This document shows positions 23,941-36,966 of a DNA stretch of 64,000 nt, one piece after another. Position 1 is the stretch's first letter, and each line of letters begins with the position of its first letter. The notes beneath the pieces were generated by a model. It made no database searches. It had not been told where the DNA came from and was given only the letters and a program-made list of their open reading frames with translations. This DNA comes from Volvox africanus (Eukaryota > Chlorophyta > Chlorophyceae > Chlamydomonadales > Volvocaceae): positions 1,197,501 through 1,261,500 of the forward strand of contig BSDZ01000112.1 of assembly GCA_030268105.1 (NCBI GenBank), read 5' to 3'. A program made the position numbers and the translations under genes.

Positions 23941-26900
23941 ATGGCTGTTAATCGTAACAGGAGACCATGTTATATATTGCAGTTGTTGCTCGTTTTGACT
24001 GTTATCGTGGAGCATTTGGCACGGACATCCTCGCTCGCGCCTCGTCCGAGATTCGTGCTTGGCGGGGGTCAAAAGCAAAACAGCAACGAATCGCTTTCTA
24101 GAACTAAAAAATATCGAATACTTCAGCGTTCATTCACTGAGATCGCCAAGGAGTCGCTCAGGAAGGATCTCATCGGACAATGCACGGAACGATGGCGTAA
24201 TGCCACGCTGGATCATTTCAGCCGGGTGCGCTGTTAACTTATTCCATATAGGATAAAGCGGGCGGTATTTTTCACACACTGTCTGGGAACGTCATTTCCC
24301 GCTCGATGTCTTCCTCTCAAGATGGAATCCAAACCTGCTCTCGCTAGCCGTCTCCACTACTCCACGTCACCGATGAACAGCACATCATCATCGTAAGGTA
24401 TCGGCAGTTCTCAACCGGATTGGTTGCCACAGCGACAGAGGCTCGTGCCCTCACCTTTCCCCAACCTTCCTTAACCGCCTCCGCCATCTCTCTGTCTGCC
24501 CAGCCAGCCCCACCTTTTACACCCCGGGACCCCGGCCATCCCTGAACAGCTACAGCCCCTGACTGCCATGTGCCGTACTACATGACATGCCGTACTCAGA
24601 TCCCGCCTGATGGAGCCGTGGTGACCTTCCCACAGCGCTACTTCGTGTGTGCCAATTACTGGCGTCCGCGTGGGTTCGATGGCACGAGCGGGTAATGCTG
24701 GGTTTGGCTGGGGCATGGGAAGCGAGTGGTGATGTACACGGGGAAGTGTCGTACAAAGGCTGTAGATGGTAGCTGCAGTTGATGCTAGGATGGTAAGCCG
24801 GCAGCCAGTCCGGTCTGAGACACAGTGAAATGTGAGAGGCAATGGATGGCCGACATTGAAATGATGCGTCATCATCGTCCTGCGATGCCACTGTCGTACT
24901 TTCCTTCCCCTACATATAAGTCCCTTCATCCTGCGATGCCACTGTCGTACTTTCCTTCCCCTACATATAAGTCCCTTCATCCTGCGATGCCACTGTCGTA
25001 CTTTCCTTCCCCTACAAATAAGTCCCTTCATCCTGCGATGCCACTGTCGTACTTTCCTTCCCCTACATATAAGTCCCTTCATCCTGCGATGCCACTGTCG
25101 TACTTTCCTTCCCCTACATATAAGTCCCTTCATCCTGCGATGCCACTGTCGTACTTTCCTTCCCCTACAAATAAGTCCCTTCATCCTGCGATGCCACTGT
25201 CGTACTTTCCTTCCCCTACATATAAGTCCCTTCATCCTGCGATGCCACTGTCGTACTTTCCTTCCCCTACATATAAGTCCCTTCATCCTTCTTCCAGATT
25301 CTATTCCTTGGCTAGTATAGTCCTTAGCAACCTACGTCTGTTACTCCTCTCCTCTTCACTTCACTTCACTTCACTGCCTCCCTTGTTTCGACCTCAAAGC
25401 TCGGTTCGATCCATCACATGTGTTGTCGTACATACCGTATGAGTACGATTACGGCAGGAAATATGGGTTATACGCCGCACTCACCCCAACCTCCCTCTTC
25501 TCGCCCCCCCCCTCACCTCACAGACCCATTTTCTTCTACTTGGGCAACGAGGCGGACGTGACCCTGTAAGCAAACGAGCGTCTCAAGACCATGCGAAGAG
25601 AAATCAGTTCCTAGGAAATAATAAAATGTCTCTGTAATGTACGTCGTTCTGTTATATGAGTTGTACGACTCGCATTATGGTGCTAAATTCCGTGGTGGGG
25701 GTCACCAGGGCCTTATGTGGGGCCTCTCGTGAGGGGAAGAGGGGAGGGGGGGACAGATTTGCGGTAGCTGTCTGGGTCCTCTAGATGCCCGGGGGAAATT
25801 ACGTCACAAAAACATGTAAGGCCCGAGGTCAACCTTGATGTCTTTTTGCCGTACGCATTTGCCGTTTTTTCGGGCCGCGTCCTGGTCCCACAGGTACGTG
25901 AACAACACAGGCCTTATGTGGGAGAGCGCGCCCGATTTCGAGGCCATGCTGGTCTTTGCAGAGCACAGGTACGACTGTGTTCGGGTGGGGGGAGGAGATA
26001 GGGGTGCCGGTACGACACGGTAGCGTAAGGAGGAGGGGGGCTAGTTTTATTGCGTCCTTTCAGTGCTGCCGTACAACACTTCAGGTGGTTATCAGATGGT
26101 ACTTTGTACATCGGCCCCCCTGTTAGTCCTTGTTGGATGAAACGTTGTTGTCTGAAAGCACTTCCGTACTGCCTGCTTTTTATACTGGCGTGTCGCCGTC
26201 TTAGGTAGGATTCCTTCCTGTAGGTACTACGGTGAGTCCGTACCGTACGGCAAACATGTACGGAAGCACATGGGTTATCTGATGGCTGAGCAGGTAGGAG
26301 AGGCGCTAGGAATGGGTGGACGCAATTTCTTTGTATATTGGTGAGGGGATGGGGCGGGACGGTGACATGTCGGGAAAGGTGTGTTTAGGATGCGTGATTT
26401 GGTGTGTGTGTGTGTGTGCTTTGTTCCCCGGGGCGGGGGAAGGTCGGGAAAAGGGTCCTAATTGGAGGCCACGGGGCGTGTGTGTGTGTGTATGTGTGTC
26501 TCTACTGCCGTCGAGAGCGCTTGCAGAAGAGTTCAAATCGTCATCGGTGTTCTTCCCCCTCCTTTGTCCAAGGGGAACATGATCCGGAGTTTATCCTATG
26601 ACACGCAGCTCTAAGCTTTGTTCAGTACGACATGTAAGACAGGGAAAAATAAATTGACTGGTAGTAGTTGACAATTGGTAACCACTAACTTTGCAGGCCA
26701 TGGCAGATTATGCGGAGCTAATTATGGAAGTTAAGGACGAGTACGATGCCAATGGGAGCGCCGTTATTGGTACGGCGGGTTTTATGTCGTACTAATGAAA
26801 AGAGAGAACGAAACACCGCGTCTCGTCGGGTTGGTAATTTTAACTTCTGTGCCATGTTGTCGTGTCGTGTGATGTTTCTGGAAGTCGAGATTGCACAGAC

Positions 26901-29900
26901 GGCGTCATCAGGGCCATCAAGGCCTTAACATCTCTTTCCCCACCGCTGCTCGTTTAAAGCTCCCTCTCGCCTATGGGCCTTATGGGCGACCGTGCACCAG
27001 CAGGTTTTGGAGGATCGTACGGCGGCATGCTGGCGGCATGGATGCGGCTCAAGTACCCCCACGTGTTGGACGGATCCATCGCTGCATCCGCGCCCATATG
27101 GAACTTCTTGGGGGAGGTGCGCATCTGTACGTCAAAACTTTCATGACGTGATGCCGTACAATGCTGTAGGAGCAGAGTCTATTGGAAATAACTGTTTCCT
27201 GGACTGGTATCCGTGCATACACGCGGTTCGTATCTTCTTCCCCATTCTTCCCCTGCGATCGTTCAGCGCATCCCAATTGGCCGTGCCATTTGCCTTCCAT
27301 ATACGTTGACCCATGGGTCAGTCACCGCCATTTGACACCGGCGCCTTCGCTAAAGGCGTGACGTACGATGCCTCGGAGCTGGCTGGCTCGGCACCCGCAT
27401 GCGCCTACAATGTACGGTCCACCTGGGACGTGCTCCGTGTGTACGGAAGAGACGATGAAGGTACGGAAAGCATGTGGTAGTCATTCCTCACCGTCTTATT
27501 TTAGCCGTGTCGTCAAGGAGCTGCGTTGCAACCGTACGGATGGGTAATGTGTTTGGAGCTCCCTCCCCTCCTCCCCCTCCTCACTGGGGTGACTAGACCC
27601 TACGATTGCTCAAGACTATACGTTCGGATATTGCCGTACGTTAACCACTCAGCGCCGCCCTACCCACTCACTCATGCGACGCGTCCACCGGCCAGGAGGG
27701 GTGCGTGCCGTACATATGCACATAACTGCCATCCTCTTGTCAAAATGATGTGGATATGTAATATCAATGGCCGCCTGCTGTATATTGTACGACGTCTTCT
27801 AGGCCGCGCTTTCCTTGCGGATTCCCTTGGCCTGTGTCCGGATGCTAAACCCCAAAACTCGGATGACGTGGCGGTGTTGAGGGAGTGGCTGGCGGCGGCG
27901 TGGGACATGATGGTGGGTCACGAGGAACTGTGTGTGTGTTTGGGGTTGAAGTGTATGTGGCTGTTGTGCGTGACAGACCTGGAAGGGCGATGTGAAGCCA
28001 ACCGGATACTTCCTTTGGATCTGAGACGTTGACCAATTCATCCCGTGCACACGCAGGCCATGGGTAACTTTCCGTACCCATCGTCGTACATTACGAACGG
28101 CCACGGCGAGCTTCCAGCCTTCCCTGTCCGCGTGGCGTGTTCGTACCTCGAGAGCGAGTCGCTCACTGACGGCGATTTGCTGGAAGGTACATACATGATT
28201 TCGGTTGACGTAACAGTTGATTTGGCGGTTGCGTTATGTTAACGGCACAGTTGCGCTGTTACCTGTCTGCGATGGGTGAAATCGATAAATTGGTTATAAA
28301 GCAGTTAAGGAGGGTCTGACGTGGATTGTACGGCAATTTCATCAACAAATTTCCAGACGCTTTAACGGAATAGAGTAGGGGCATCCAAAATCGTTCCCAT
28401 GTACGGCAGGTGTATTGGGGGCATGAACTCACCATTACATGCGGTGGGGTTCATCTTGACCTCCCCCTCTCCCGGGTTTCCCTCTCCCCGCCCCCCCCAA
28501 CCCCGGGGGCGTTCTGTCTTGTTCCCCCCATCAGCTATGAGCCAGGCGGTTGGGGTGTACTACAACCACACGGGTGACGTGTTGTGTTTTGATCCGCTGA
28601 GGGGAACCGACCCGGACAGCGATCACGACGCCTCGTTTTGGGACTTTCAGTGGTGCGCGGAAATGCTGATGCCCTTCTCGAAAGACGGAGGTGAGCGGTT
28701 GGCAGTTGGCGGTTTGGCTTCTGAAGGGAAGGTGGATAGAAGAGACCTATTACTGGTGTTGAGGTTTTGGAGGTTTCGGAGCTTGACCTGGGAACCTCGG
28801 AACCGTGATACGAGTACCCGCCCTCATGTTTGGTGTCCTACCTAGTGGTGGTGGTGGGGGGTTGTCCAGAACTGTAAGATTTATAAAATACCGGCATCAG
28901 GTACGAAGTTAACGAACTTCTGTTATGTGTGCCATTTGATTCTGTGTATATGTGGAGAAATGGGGACTCAGGTGGTGGGGGGAAAGCTGGCCCTATCTTC
29001 ATCCTTATCGTCTAAGCGAAGTGTTGTGTTTTTATGCCGTTGATTGCCGCCTTACGCCCACGAGCCGTTGAATGAGGTATTTCTTGCGCAATGTACGACA
29101 CTGTATCATGTGGCGTGCATTGTCGTACAGAGCGAGACATGTTCTGGGAGGAGCCCTTCGATCTGCAAGCAGCGATTGCGGCGTGCGAGCAGAGCTGGGG
29201 CATAACTCCTCGACCATTATGGGCCACAACTGAAGTAAGTTTGGCTTCCCAGTAGTTAAGTTTAGGTACGGCAGATTGGTACGTTAATTTGGTTGGGGAC
29301 ATTACTGCTAAAGTGAGGTCGCGAAGTCTGCTTTTGCAGGTGTAGGGGAATGAGCTCTTGATGTAACACTAAGGTTTTAATTTTATATTGATGAACTGTC
29401 AGACTGCTTTGACGGCTGACTGCTGACGTCACTACTAACCACCAACCGCTGAATACCACTCCCAACCAATATCACAGTGGGGCGGCCGCCGCATCGCCTC
29501 CGGCTCCAACATCGTCTTCTCCAACGGCCTGCTCGACCCATGGCACGGTACGGCATAAGCAAGCGACCATTACGTTGTGTTTCTGTACGGCGGTCGTATG
29601 GCAATCATCTGGCAGCCAGGTCTGCGCGGGAGATCGACGAAGCGTCTGCAGACACACACACACACACACCAATATTTTGCTCATTTTAGATCAATCGTCA
29701 CTTGGTGGCGGTGTGAGAGCTCAAAACCTACGAAACTGAAATTGTATGTCGCCTTTTGTCCGGTACGACATGTAAATGCATTGACCCCCTCACACAGGTG
29801 GCGGCGTGCTGGAGGATATTTCAGATTCCTTGCCGGCCGTTATCATTCCGGAGGTACCGTACGGCAGAGAGGGGTTGACGGGCGTGTAGGGAGTGGGGAG

Positions 29901-30586
29901 CTTCTGCTCCTGGGTTAAGGGGAGGTGGTGATGGTGTTTTACTGGCCCCTAAGCCCCTCTTGAAGGCTACTTACAATTGCTTCATGAGTTCACCAGTTCA
30001 CCCGACTCCCCCCCTTCCTCTTCGTCGTCTGTGAGGATTTCGTATTCTACCTGTGCAAGCTTTTGTTGCCCTCCCCGCCCCCTTCTCCCTTCCTCACCCC
30101 CCATGGTCACAAACATACTAACATACAAACACACATGTGCAGGGTGCGCACCATCTAGACCTCATGTTTAGTCACCCCGACGACCCGCTGTCGGTTATTG
30201 AAGTACGGAAGTTCCAGCGTGAAGCGATCCGTGACTGGATCCGGGTTCCGTTTCAGCAAGGACAGAACCGGAACCAGATCCAGGACCACCAGGCGCCGAC
30301 AACGACCGCGACACAGACAGAGGCGGCGGAGACACGGGAGAGCGAGCGGCGCGGCGGCTGCACTGGCAGGGTCTTCCAGCAGTGGTGGCAACTTGTACGA
30401 CAGTGGTTAGGTGCTGTATTGGGTTCTACGACACCGGTAACAACGGTAACGGTGGAGGTGGAGGCCAAGGTCCAGGGAGGGAAGGGTATTGAGAGCGATA
30501 TGGTTCCTGTCGGTAGACTCGGGGGAAGGCGGGGAGGAGGAGGTGGGGAGGGGAGAGCTGATGGCGGGGGTGCAGCGGTGGCCTGA
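23941..30586 (+). CDS. Serine carboxypeptidase, family S28 (lysosomal Pro-X carboxypeptidase type)
   Basis: Complete 15-exon gene with consistent phases: 23941..24225, 24600..24691, 25524..25565, 25894..25968, 26224..26293, 26697..26769, 27004..27116, 27322..27460, 27803..27912, 28057..28186, 28535..28690, 29131..29234, 29478..29547, 29798..29853, 30143..30586. They sum to 1959 nt, 652 aa. A hydrophobic N-terminal segment (residues about 10-24) is a signal peptide or anchor. [18 protein letters not shown] and RYYGESVP follow family order. The nucleophile motif GFGGSYGG puts Ser at 217; [12 protein letters not shown] supplies Asp483 and GAHHLDL the catalytic His (508/509). The family cleaves C-terminal residues after proline in lysosome/vacuole or secreted compartments. 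After about residue 540 a roughly 110-residue low-complexity tail (Gln/Thr/Arg, then Gly) exceeds the usual family length. Intron 2 carries the 51-bp array. Confidence 0.93.
24863..25397 (+). mobile_element. Dispersed repeat copy with expanded 51-bp array
   Basis: Second copy of the element at 17467-17644, in opposite orientation, inside S28 peptidase intron 2 (24692..25523). Its ends match the other copy, but the internal 51-bp unit is repeated eight times. Because 51 is divisible by three, both strands stay open across the array, giving meaningless 17-residue peptide repeats; neither should be annotated as a gene. Confidence 0.8.
24880..25288. repeat. Tandem array, 51-bp unit x 8, with three-unit higher-order pattern
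   Basis: Eight near-identical 51-bp units. Units 3 and 6 share the variant CTACAAATAAG in place of CTACATATAAG, so the order is A A B A A B A A. That suggests growth by duplication of three-unit (153-bp) blocks, not of single units. Confidence 0.9.
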
Positions 30587-33132
30587 GGCTCGCGATAAGA
30601 GCTCATCATGGCGGTCGGTTAGTTTTTAGTTGCATGTGAAATTGGTAACTGTGGTTGGTTAGGTGGTTAGGTGGGTACGAACTGTGGTTGGTTAGGGTTT
30701 GGGTAGTGATGGTGGCATTCTGTGGGGTGTTGCTACACCTGACCTGTACGGCTGTTTCTCCGTCTATGAGCGATTTGCCCCGTCGAGGCTGTCGTACATC
30801 GGCGCCCTCAACCAAGCTTTACCATTCTTTTTAAATTTGTTGCGCGAAACAAACCCTCTCTCATTGACCGTCAACTCACGTGTATCTCGCTGTTTGGACA
30901 ACATGATATTCCAAGCTATGAGGTCTAAGGCCAGGCACACTCCTTACACATGCACTTATGGAGAACGTGTTGTGCCGTACAACTGCCGTACAGCACTACC
31001 GGCAATCCGGTATGCTGGTCGATAAAGGTCGTAAATGTAAAGAAGAAAACATTAAGAGACGGTAGTTTTAGGAAGGTAGGATGCGGGTACAGATTAGGCA
31101 CGCATGGGAGGAACATGACTGAACGTTGTAGAAACAGTAGTGGGTTATTGATATTATGAAGACGTGAATCAGGTATAGACGGATAAGACCACCTATATTA
31201 TTCGGCTTCTTTTGCCAAGTGGTTACCGGTTTACAACCGTAGGCCGTAGGCGTATGCCTACTACACAGCTGTGATCTCAGTAGACTTCCTGTAGACTGAC
31301 GTGGCTGGCTCGGTCCGTAGATTCAATACGGATGCAGTTGTTGCCGTACAAGTGCGATATGCCTTCGGTGCGCTATGCGGACGTTGCGAGAGATTTTACG
31401 GCACATTAAAGCAGTCCCCGTGGATTGGACACCGTCCCATGGCATTATCGTGTGTGCTCGTACTGTGACCCATACAGAAAGGCAAAGACAGACAGACAGA
31501 CAGGAATGCGCACAAGTATACGCTTACGAGATGAGAGAAAAATTAAACTTTGTGCAACGAACGGCATGGCAGTACGAAAGGACACTCAGGAACCCCAATC
31601 ACGTCATTTCCTATGCCTTTTGAGTCAGGGCGCGTAGGCGAAGGGAAACAGCTTTTTCCTTTGCATTCCGCCAACGAAGCACTGAGGTTCACATTTGCCG
31701 ATGGGCATCACAGTTGTTTTAATGATGGAATCTATGTAATAACACTGCCTGACAGAACGCGCACACGTACGCCTGCCGTTGACGGAATGCCCGATATGCG
31801 ATATCGTAGGGACTTCATCCGATACTAATATAGATTCACAACGAGATAATTGCTAGGGCTGGTCTTGCCAAAATAAACATGTGCACGAACGAAAGCCTGA
31901 CCGTTGTGCAAAAAGTTTGCTCTGACTTTCAGATAGGACAAGTCAAAACCATGCGCTAATTATAACCACGTCGATTATCTTATAAAAGACAGAGTGTTGC
32001 AACAGCAGTATAAAGGTCCCAACGATAATGGCTCTTTTTACCATCATGCCGCATTGCTCGTCCAACAACCCACAACGCATACTGCTTTAAGTTTTGGCAG
32101 ATGCTTTTCTTGGGCACTACCAGTTGAAGCTATCTCAAAACATGTCTCAGTTAATGATCGTCAACTCGTCTCGTGTAGGCTTCTTAGTGTCCGCGCGCAA
32201 ACAACAACCTCCATGGCGGACTTCTGGAACTTGGCCTCCCCAAGCCACTGGCAGGTATCGGCATCGGTACTAATAGCAACGTAATAATATGGTTGCATCA
32301 TGAATAATTCATTTGTGCGCAAAGAAAGCTTTCGCTAACGTACCTTATCCGGTCGTTGAGGCGTTGCCATAGCAATTTACACGACTCCGACGTCTTCCCG
32401 TCGCACCTGCAGATATTGGTCGTCTATACCAGGACAATCCCATACAATTCTGGTGTCAGGTATGTGTTTCTTGTCCTCGGGCGACAACCTTGAATCTCCA
32501 TTTCAATCACTCTGTCATGGTCTGAAGGGGTGGTCCTATGAGCTCATTGGTGCTCCGTCCTTCCTTCCTCTGTCTTAGGGTTTGCAAAGGATAAAAAATG
32601 CCGTGATATGACATGATATTCCAAAACGCACTAACGCACGCACGCACACAAATACAACGATACACAAACACACGCAAATGCATATGCGGATTCACGGCCC
32701 AAGTGGCAGTCAAAACAGTCCTTAACAGCCCGTCGCGACCCCACTTGCGGCGCTGCGTATGTATGTGTATGCGTGTGTGTGTGTATGTCGTAACACCCTT
32801 TCCTGGCAACCTTCCGACAACCCAACCATACCGAGAACGCGAAAGGGGGAGCTTTTCTCTGCTTCCATCACCAAAGTGCGAATACGGCAACATAATAGAA
32901 GTATAAAAAAACTGCCGTACATACACCTCACCGTAACGCTCCCTTTCTTCCCACGTACACAAGACAAATTGTTACACCCCTTTCCAACAGTTGCCTCCCC
33001 CACTTCCTCCAAACCTGCTTGTCGGGGACTGCGACTGCTTACCAGTTATATGCTTTTTTATTCGTTGTGTCGGCAGGCCTCAACTGCAATGGCGGCGGCG
33101 GCAGCGCGCCACTGGGAGGGATCTCGGGGCCA
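30587..33132. other. Intergenic stretch between S28 peptidase and dikinase genes
   Basis: Contains the presumed S28 3' UTR on the left and the dikinase promoter or 5' UTR on the right. Open frames here (for example 31994..32284 plus) show no family motif or exon chain. CA/GT microsatellite stretches occur at about 32635-32680 and 32757-32790. Confidence 0.45.
31036..31040 (+). terminator. Putative TGTAA poly(A) signal of the S28 peptidase gene
   Basis: TGTAA, the usual volvocine polyadenylation signal, lies about 450 nt after the S28 stop codon. That distance fits the long 3' UTRs known in this group. The pentamer is short, so chance is possible. Confidence 0.35.
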
Positions 33133-36100
33133 ATGCAGCGGTTAAGTTCGTTGGCGGCACTCCAGGCGGTTGAGGCTCCGTTGGGCGCTGCTGCACGTAG
33201 AGGTGCGGAGGTCGGCGGCGGCAGAACCAGCGGTGGAAGACGGCCCGAGGGGGTGAAGGCAAAGCGAAATGCGAAGGGCCCAAGCGTGCTGTCCGAAATC
33301 AGGTACGTAGCGGTACGGCAGAGAGACGGTTCCTGGGATGGTGTGTACGAATGTTTTACGATAAGAGCCATGTGGGTATGGATATGGGTGTGGGTATGGA
33401 TACCAGTGTGGATCACATATGTGTGTGTGTGTGTGTTTCACAATGAGGATTGTGGTTGAGGATGGTGCGCACCATGTGAGCCGATGGGGGTAGGACTAAT
33501 TAGGGGAGGGGGGCTGGGGCCGCCGGGCCGTGTGTTTTTGGTTTCACTCCAGCTACGGCACACGCGCACTTTTGATTCCCCAAATGTACATTTCACTCCC
33601 TCCCCACCCTTTACGTCACCTCGGAGGTGCAGCCTTCTCGTCTTTTTGACACTCCCTCGACTCTTCTCTTGCATCCATATATCCGTACGTACGCCGTACG
33701 GTTTTTTCCTCTGCGTGTTCACACAGAGCATGGCGGTAGTATCCATACTAAAATACTGAATCTTCGGTCCCATGGGTCGCATGGCGCTGAACGGCTTCAC
33801 TGATACTTTGACTGTACGACGGACTGCCTCAAGGTTTGATGACGTGGGGCTGCATGGTCGTGCGGAGCAGGGGGAAGATGGATTCAAGGTCGGGCCGAGG
33901 GGAGGGGGGCGGGGCCGGGGGAGGGGGGGGGAAGGGCCGGGGGAGGGGGGCGGGGAATGGGTTTCGACGAGCTTCATTGGGGGGTGGAGAGCATCATTTT
34001 GGACATGTAGACATGTAAGCATGCTACGTGTAATTTTGGGCCGTACGGTCTCACCCCACTTCTCGCCCCTTCGCACCAAGATCTTCTCTTATCACGTACC
34101 ATCTGAAGTGTCGTACGGTCCCATCTCCCGTCCACAAGTAACACGTCACGTCCCTCCCATCATATTGTACGGTCCTGATGTGCAGTTGACATTGCAGCTT
34201 GACACACCCCGGGGTCTTGTACTGCACTGGGCTCTGGACGATTGGACGCCCCCCCCTGAGTCCACCTGGCCCGCGGGCACTGTACGGGTTGATGATAAGG
34301 CCTGTCAGACATCCTTTCCCGCGGATGGGCGTTTGGAGATAAAGTTCAGCTCGGTGAGTGTGGGGTGGGAGGTGGGGGGGATGTGGGGACGGGGAGGGGC
34401 TCGGCTCGGCTCGGTTGGGGCTTAGCCTTGGTTGTTTGGGGTGAGACGGGGAAGGGGGGGACCAACAAAAAAACCTATCCCGCAAATATATGTATGAAAA
34501 CGGAAATAACGGTAATACCGGAAACATGGGATTCGGAATTAACCGATACCTCCGAATTTCGGGAATAGCCAGAAACACTTAGGATAGGATGAAGTCGTAT
34601 ACCACCACCTTACATCAGCTACAAGGTGAGGAGAGGATGAAGATGGGGAGGCGTCGTTGTTTGGCTCGTGTGTGTGTATGTGTTGTGCCCATTCCTTTAC
34701 AGCGGCATCTCTTCTGCAGTACCAGGTCTCTTCCCCTTCTCTTTTGTTGACCCGCTCCCCCCCCGCCCCGCTTCCCCAACCCCCACCCCCGACAGGACGA
34801 CTGCCCTTCCAGGGTGGTGTTCGTACTGAAGCAGACGGAAGGGGGCGAGGTGTGGTTCAACAACAACGGAGGCAACTATGCCGTACAACTGCGAGCTCCC
34901 CCTTTGCAGTCGTTCGTCCAAAAGGCAAGATGTTGCCCGCCCTCCCCTCCCCTCACCTCAATGCAGGGTTTGCCGGGGGAAATGGGGGAAAAGGGGGAGG
35001 TGGAAGGGGAGCCTCGGGGGGTCAGAAGGGGGAAATGTTCAGCAGTACGACATTGATTAATAGGGTAGATGATGATGTGTGTATGTGTGTGCATTCTTGC
35101 CGATTGCCTCTTCTGCCCCTTTCCCCCTACACCCTTCCACGCACACGCGCTGGTCCCATTTCCCCTCTGGCAAGGGTACAGCAGGGGAGCACGAAACACG
35201 TCGTCGTACGGGCGTAGTTGACTATTTCCTCAGGGGTTGTAGCCGATGATGTGATGTTCTAACTGTGCATGTAACAGCTATTAGTAATCCTCCCTTCGTA
35301 CAGGTTCTGACATCAGAGGGGGCGTCGTCCCACTGGTCTCTCTCCCAGCGGCTGATGCTGGCGGCGGAGGTCCTGGAGGCCGCGGACTCAGCCGGTGGGG
35401 CGGAAGGATGTTGGGGGAAGGGGAAGAGGGGGGGGAAAGGCGAATATAATAGATCCGTTACTGCTGTTGGGTTGGGGCATGGAAAGGAGGGCCGGGAAAG
35501 GAGGTGGTAAAGAGAAGGGATGTGAGTGCGGAATGGTCGGGACCTGAACCCGGCTGTTGCATTTGTTCCGAGACCTTCCCCCTTTGTCGTACTGCCGCGG
35601 GCGCCCGCAGGTCCCGAGGGCATGGCGCTGATCTTCACCTGGCTCCGGTTGAGCAGCACTCGGGTGTTAGACTGGTACCGGAACGCCAACTTCCAACCGA
35701 AAGACATCGCGTCGATTCAAAAACACACGGGCGAACGGATCGCGGAGAAGGTGCTCCCCCTCCCACACGCACACACATTTCCCCTACGCCGTACATTTTC
35801 ATCCTTAGGGTTTTGCACCTCCCTTGTGTGTGTGTATGGGGATGGGTTTCATCTTTCTTCATAAGATCTCTCTCCCGCCCCTGGTCCTGGCCTAACTGCT
35901 GCTCCAAATCACGTACTGGGGCACCTCCCTCACAGAAACGGGCACGAAATCACGTGGGGCACTCTCCTCTCCTTCCCTCCTTCGCACTCATCCTTGGTTC
36001 TTCGGCACAAACACCAGAACCCGGTTATTCGTACTCCCCCCTCCCTTCCCGGGGTCAGGTGTACGACTTCGTGGCGTAATCTCCATGGATGAAGACAGGG

Positions 36101-36918
36101 TCTCTATCTGGTTTTATTTTTCTTATATCACCACTCGTTCGGGGATAATGACGTTCCCCCCTCTCTATACACACAATTCACACAAGCTGCCCTCCGGGGG
36201 GCTACACCCTTCCACTTCCCAACACAAAGCCCCGAACGACAAACCCCGAACGACAGATCCCCCAGCACCTAAACCCTACAAACCCTCCTCCCCCCGCCCG
36301 GCCCCGTCACAGGCTCGGTCTTCCGCGCACCCTCTGAACCGGCTGCTCGCGCGGGGGGCTCTGGCGGGTCTGCCGCGGGGTGGTGGGAACGGGGACGACA
36401 TCCGCATGGGCATCCTTCACATCATGAGGGGTAACGGCATCAGAGAAGGACACCGACCGGTGAGGGGGGGTCACAGGGGGACAGAGGGGTGGGGGAAGGA
36501 AGGTTAAGGGGGAACAAAGGGAGGTAAAGGCTGGGGGTTTGCCACCACCACCCTGCCATTATGGCCGTGTCCAGTTGCACGGGTTTTAAATGTCCAAAAG
36601 GCGGCCTATCCATTCGTACATAACATCGTATCGTATTGTACAACGTACTGGGTCGTAGTTATATGTACTCTTACCTTCTGGCCGTACACACAATGCCTAT
36701 CCGCCCGTAAACGTGTATCAATATCTCTCTGGTTGCAGGGTCACGACGAGCCCTTCCTGGAGCAGTGGCATCAAAAGCTACACACCAATACCTCGCCGGA
36801 TGACGTCACAATCTGTGAGGCCTACCTGGCGTTCTTGCACAGGTAGGGGGGGAGGGAGGGGGCGGGGGGGGTTTGATCATTCACGCGCTCACTTCTTCGG
36901 GGTCCATTCTTAAATGGA

Positions 36919-36966
<48 letters not shown>

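Noticed and set aside
24471..25442. Repeat proteins of 271 and 205 codons with 17-residue periods on opposite strands
   Set aside because: An artefact of the 51-bp tandem array (51 is a multiple of 3), lying inside an S28 peptidase intron.
27505..27543. Extra S28 peptidase exon between 27460 and 27803
   Set aside because: Splicing 27460 directly to 27803 keeps phase and gives a family-like join ([16 protein letters not shown]); the extra exon adds unlike residues.
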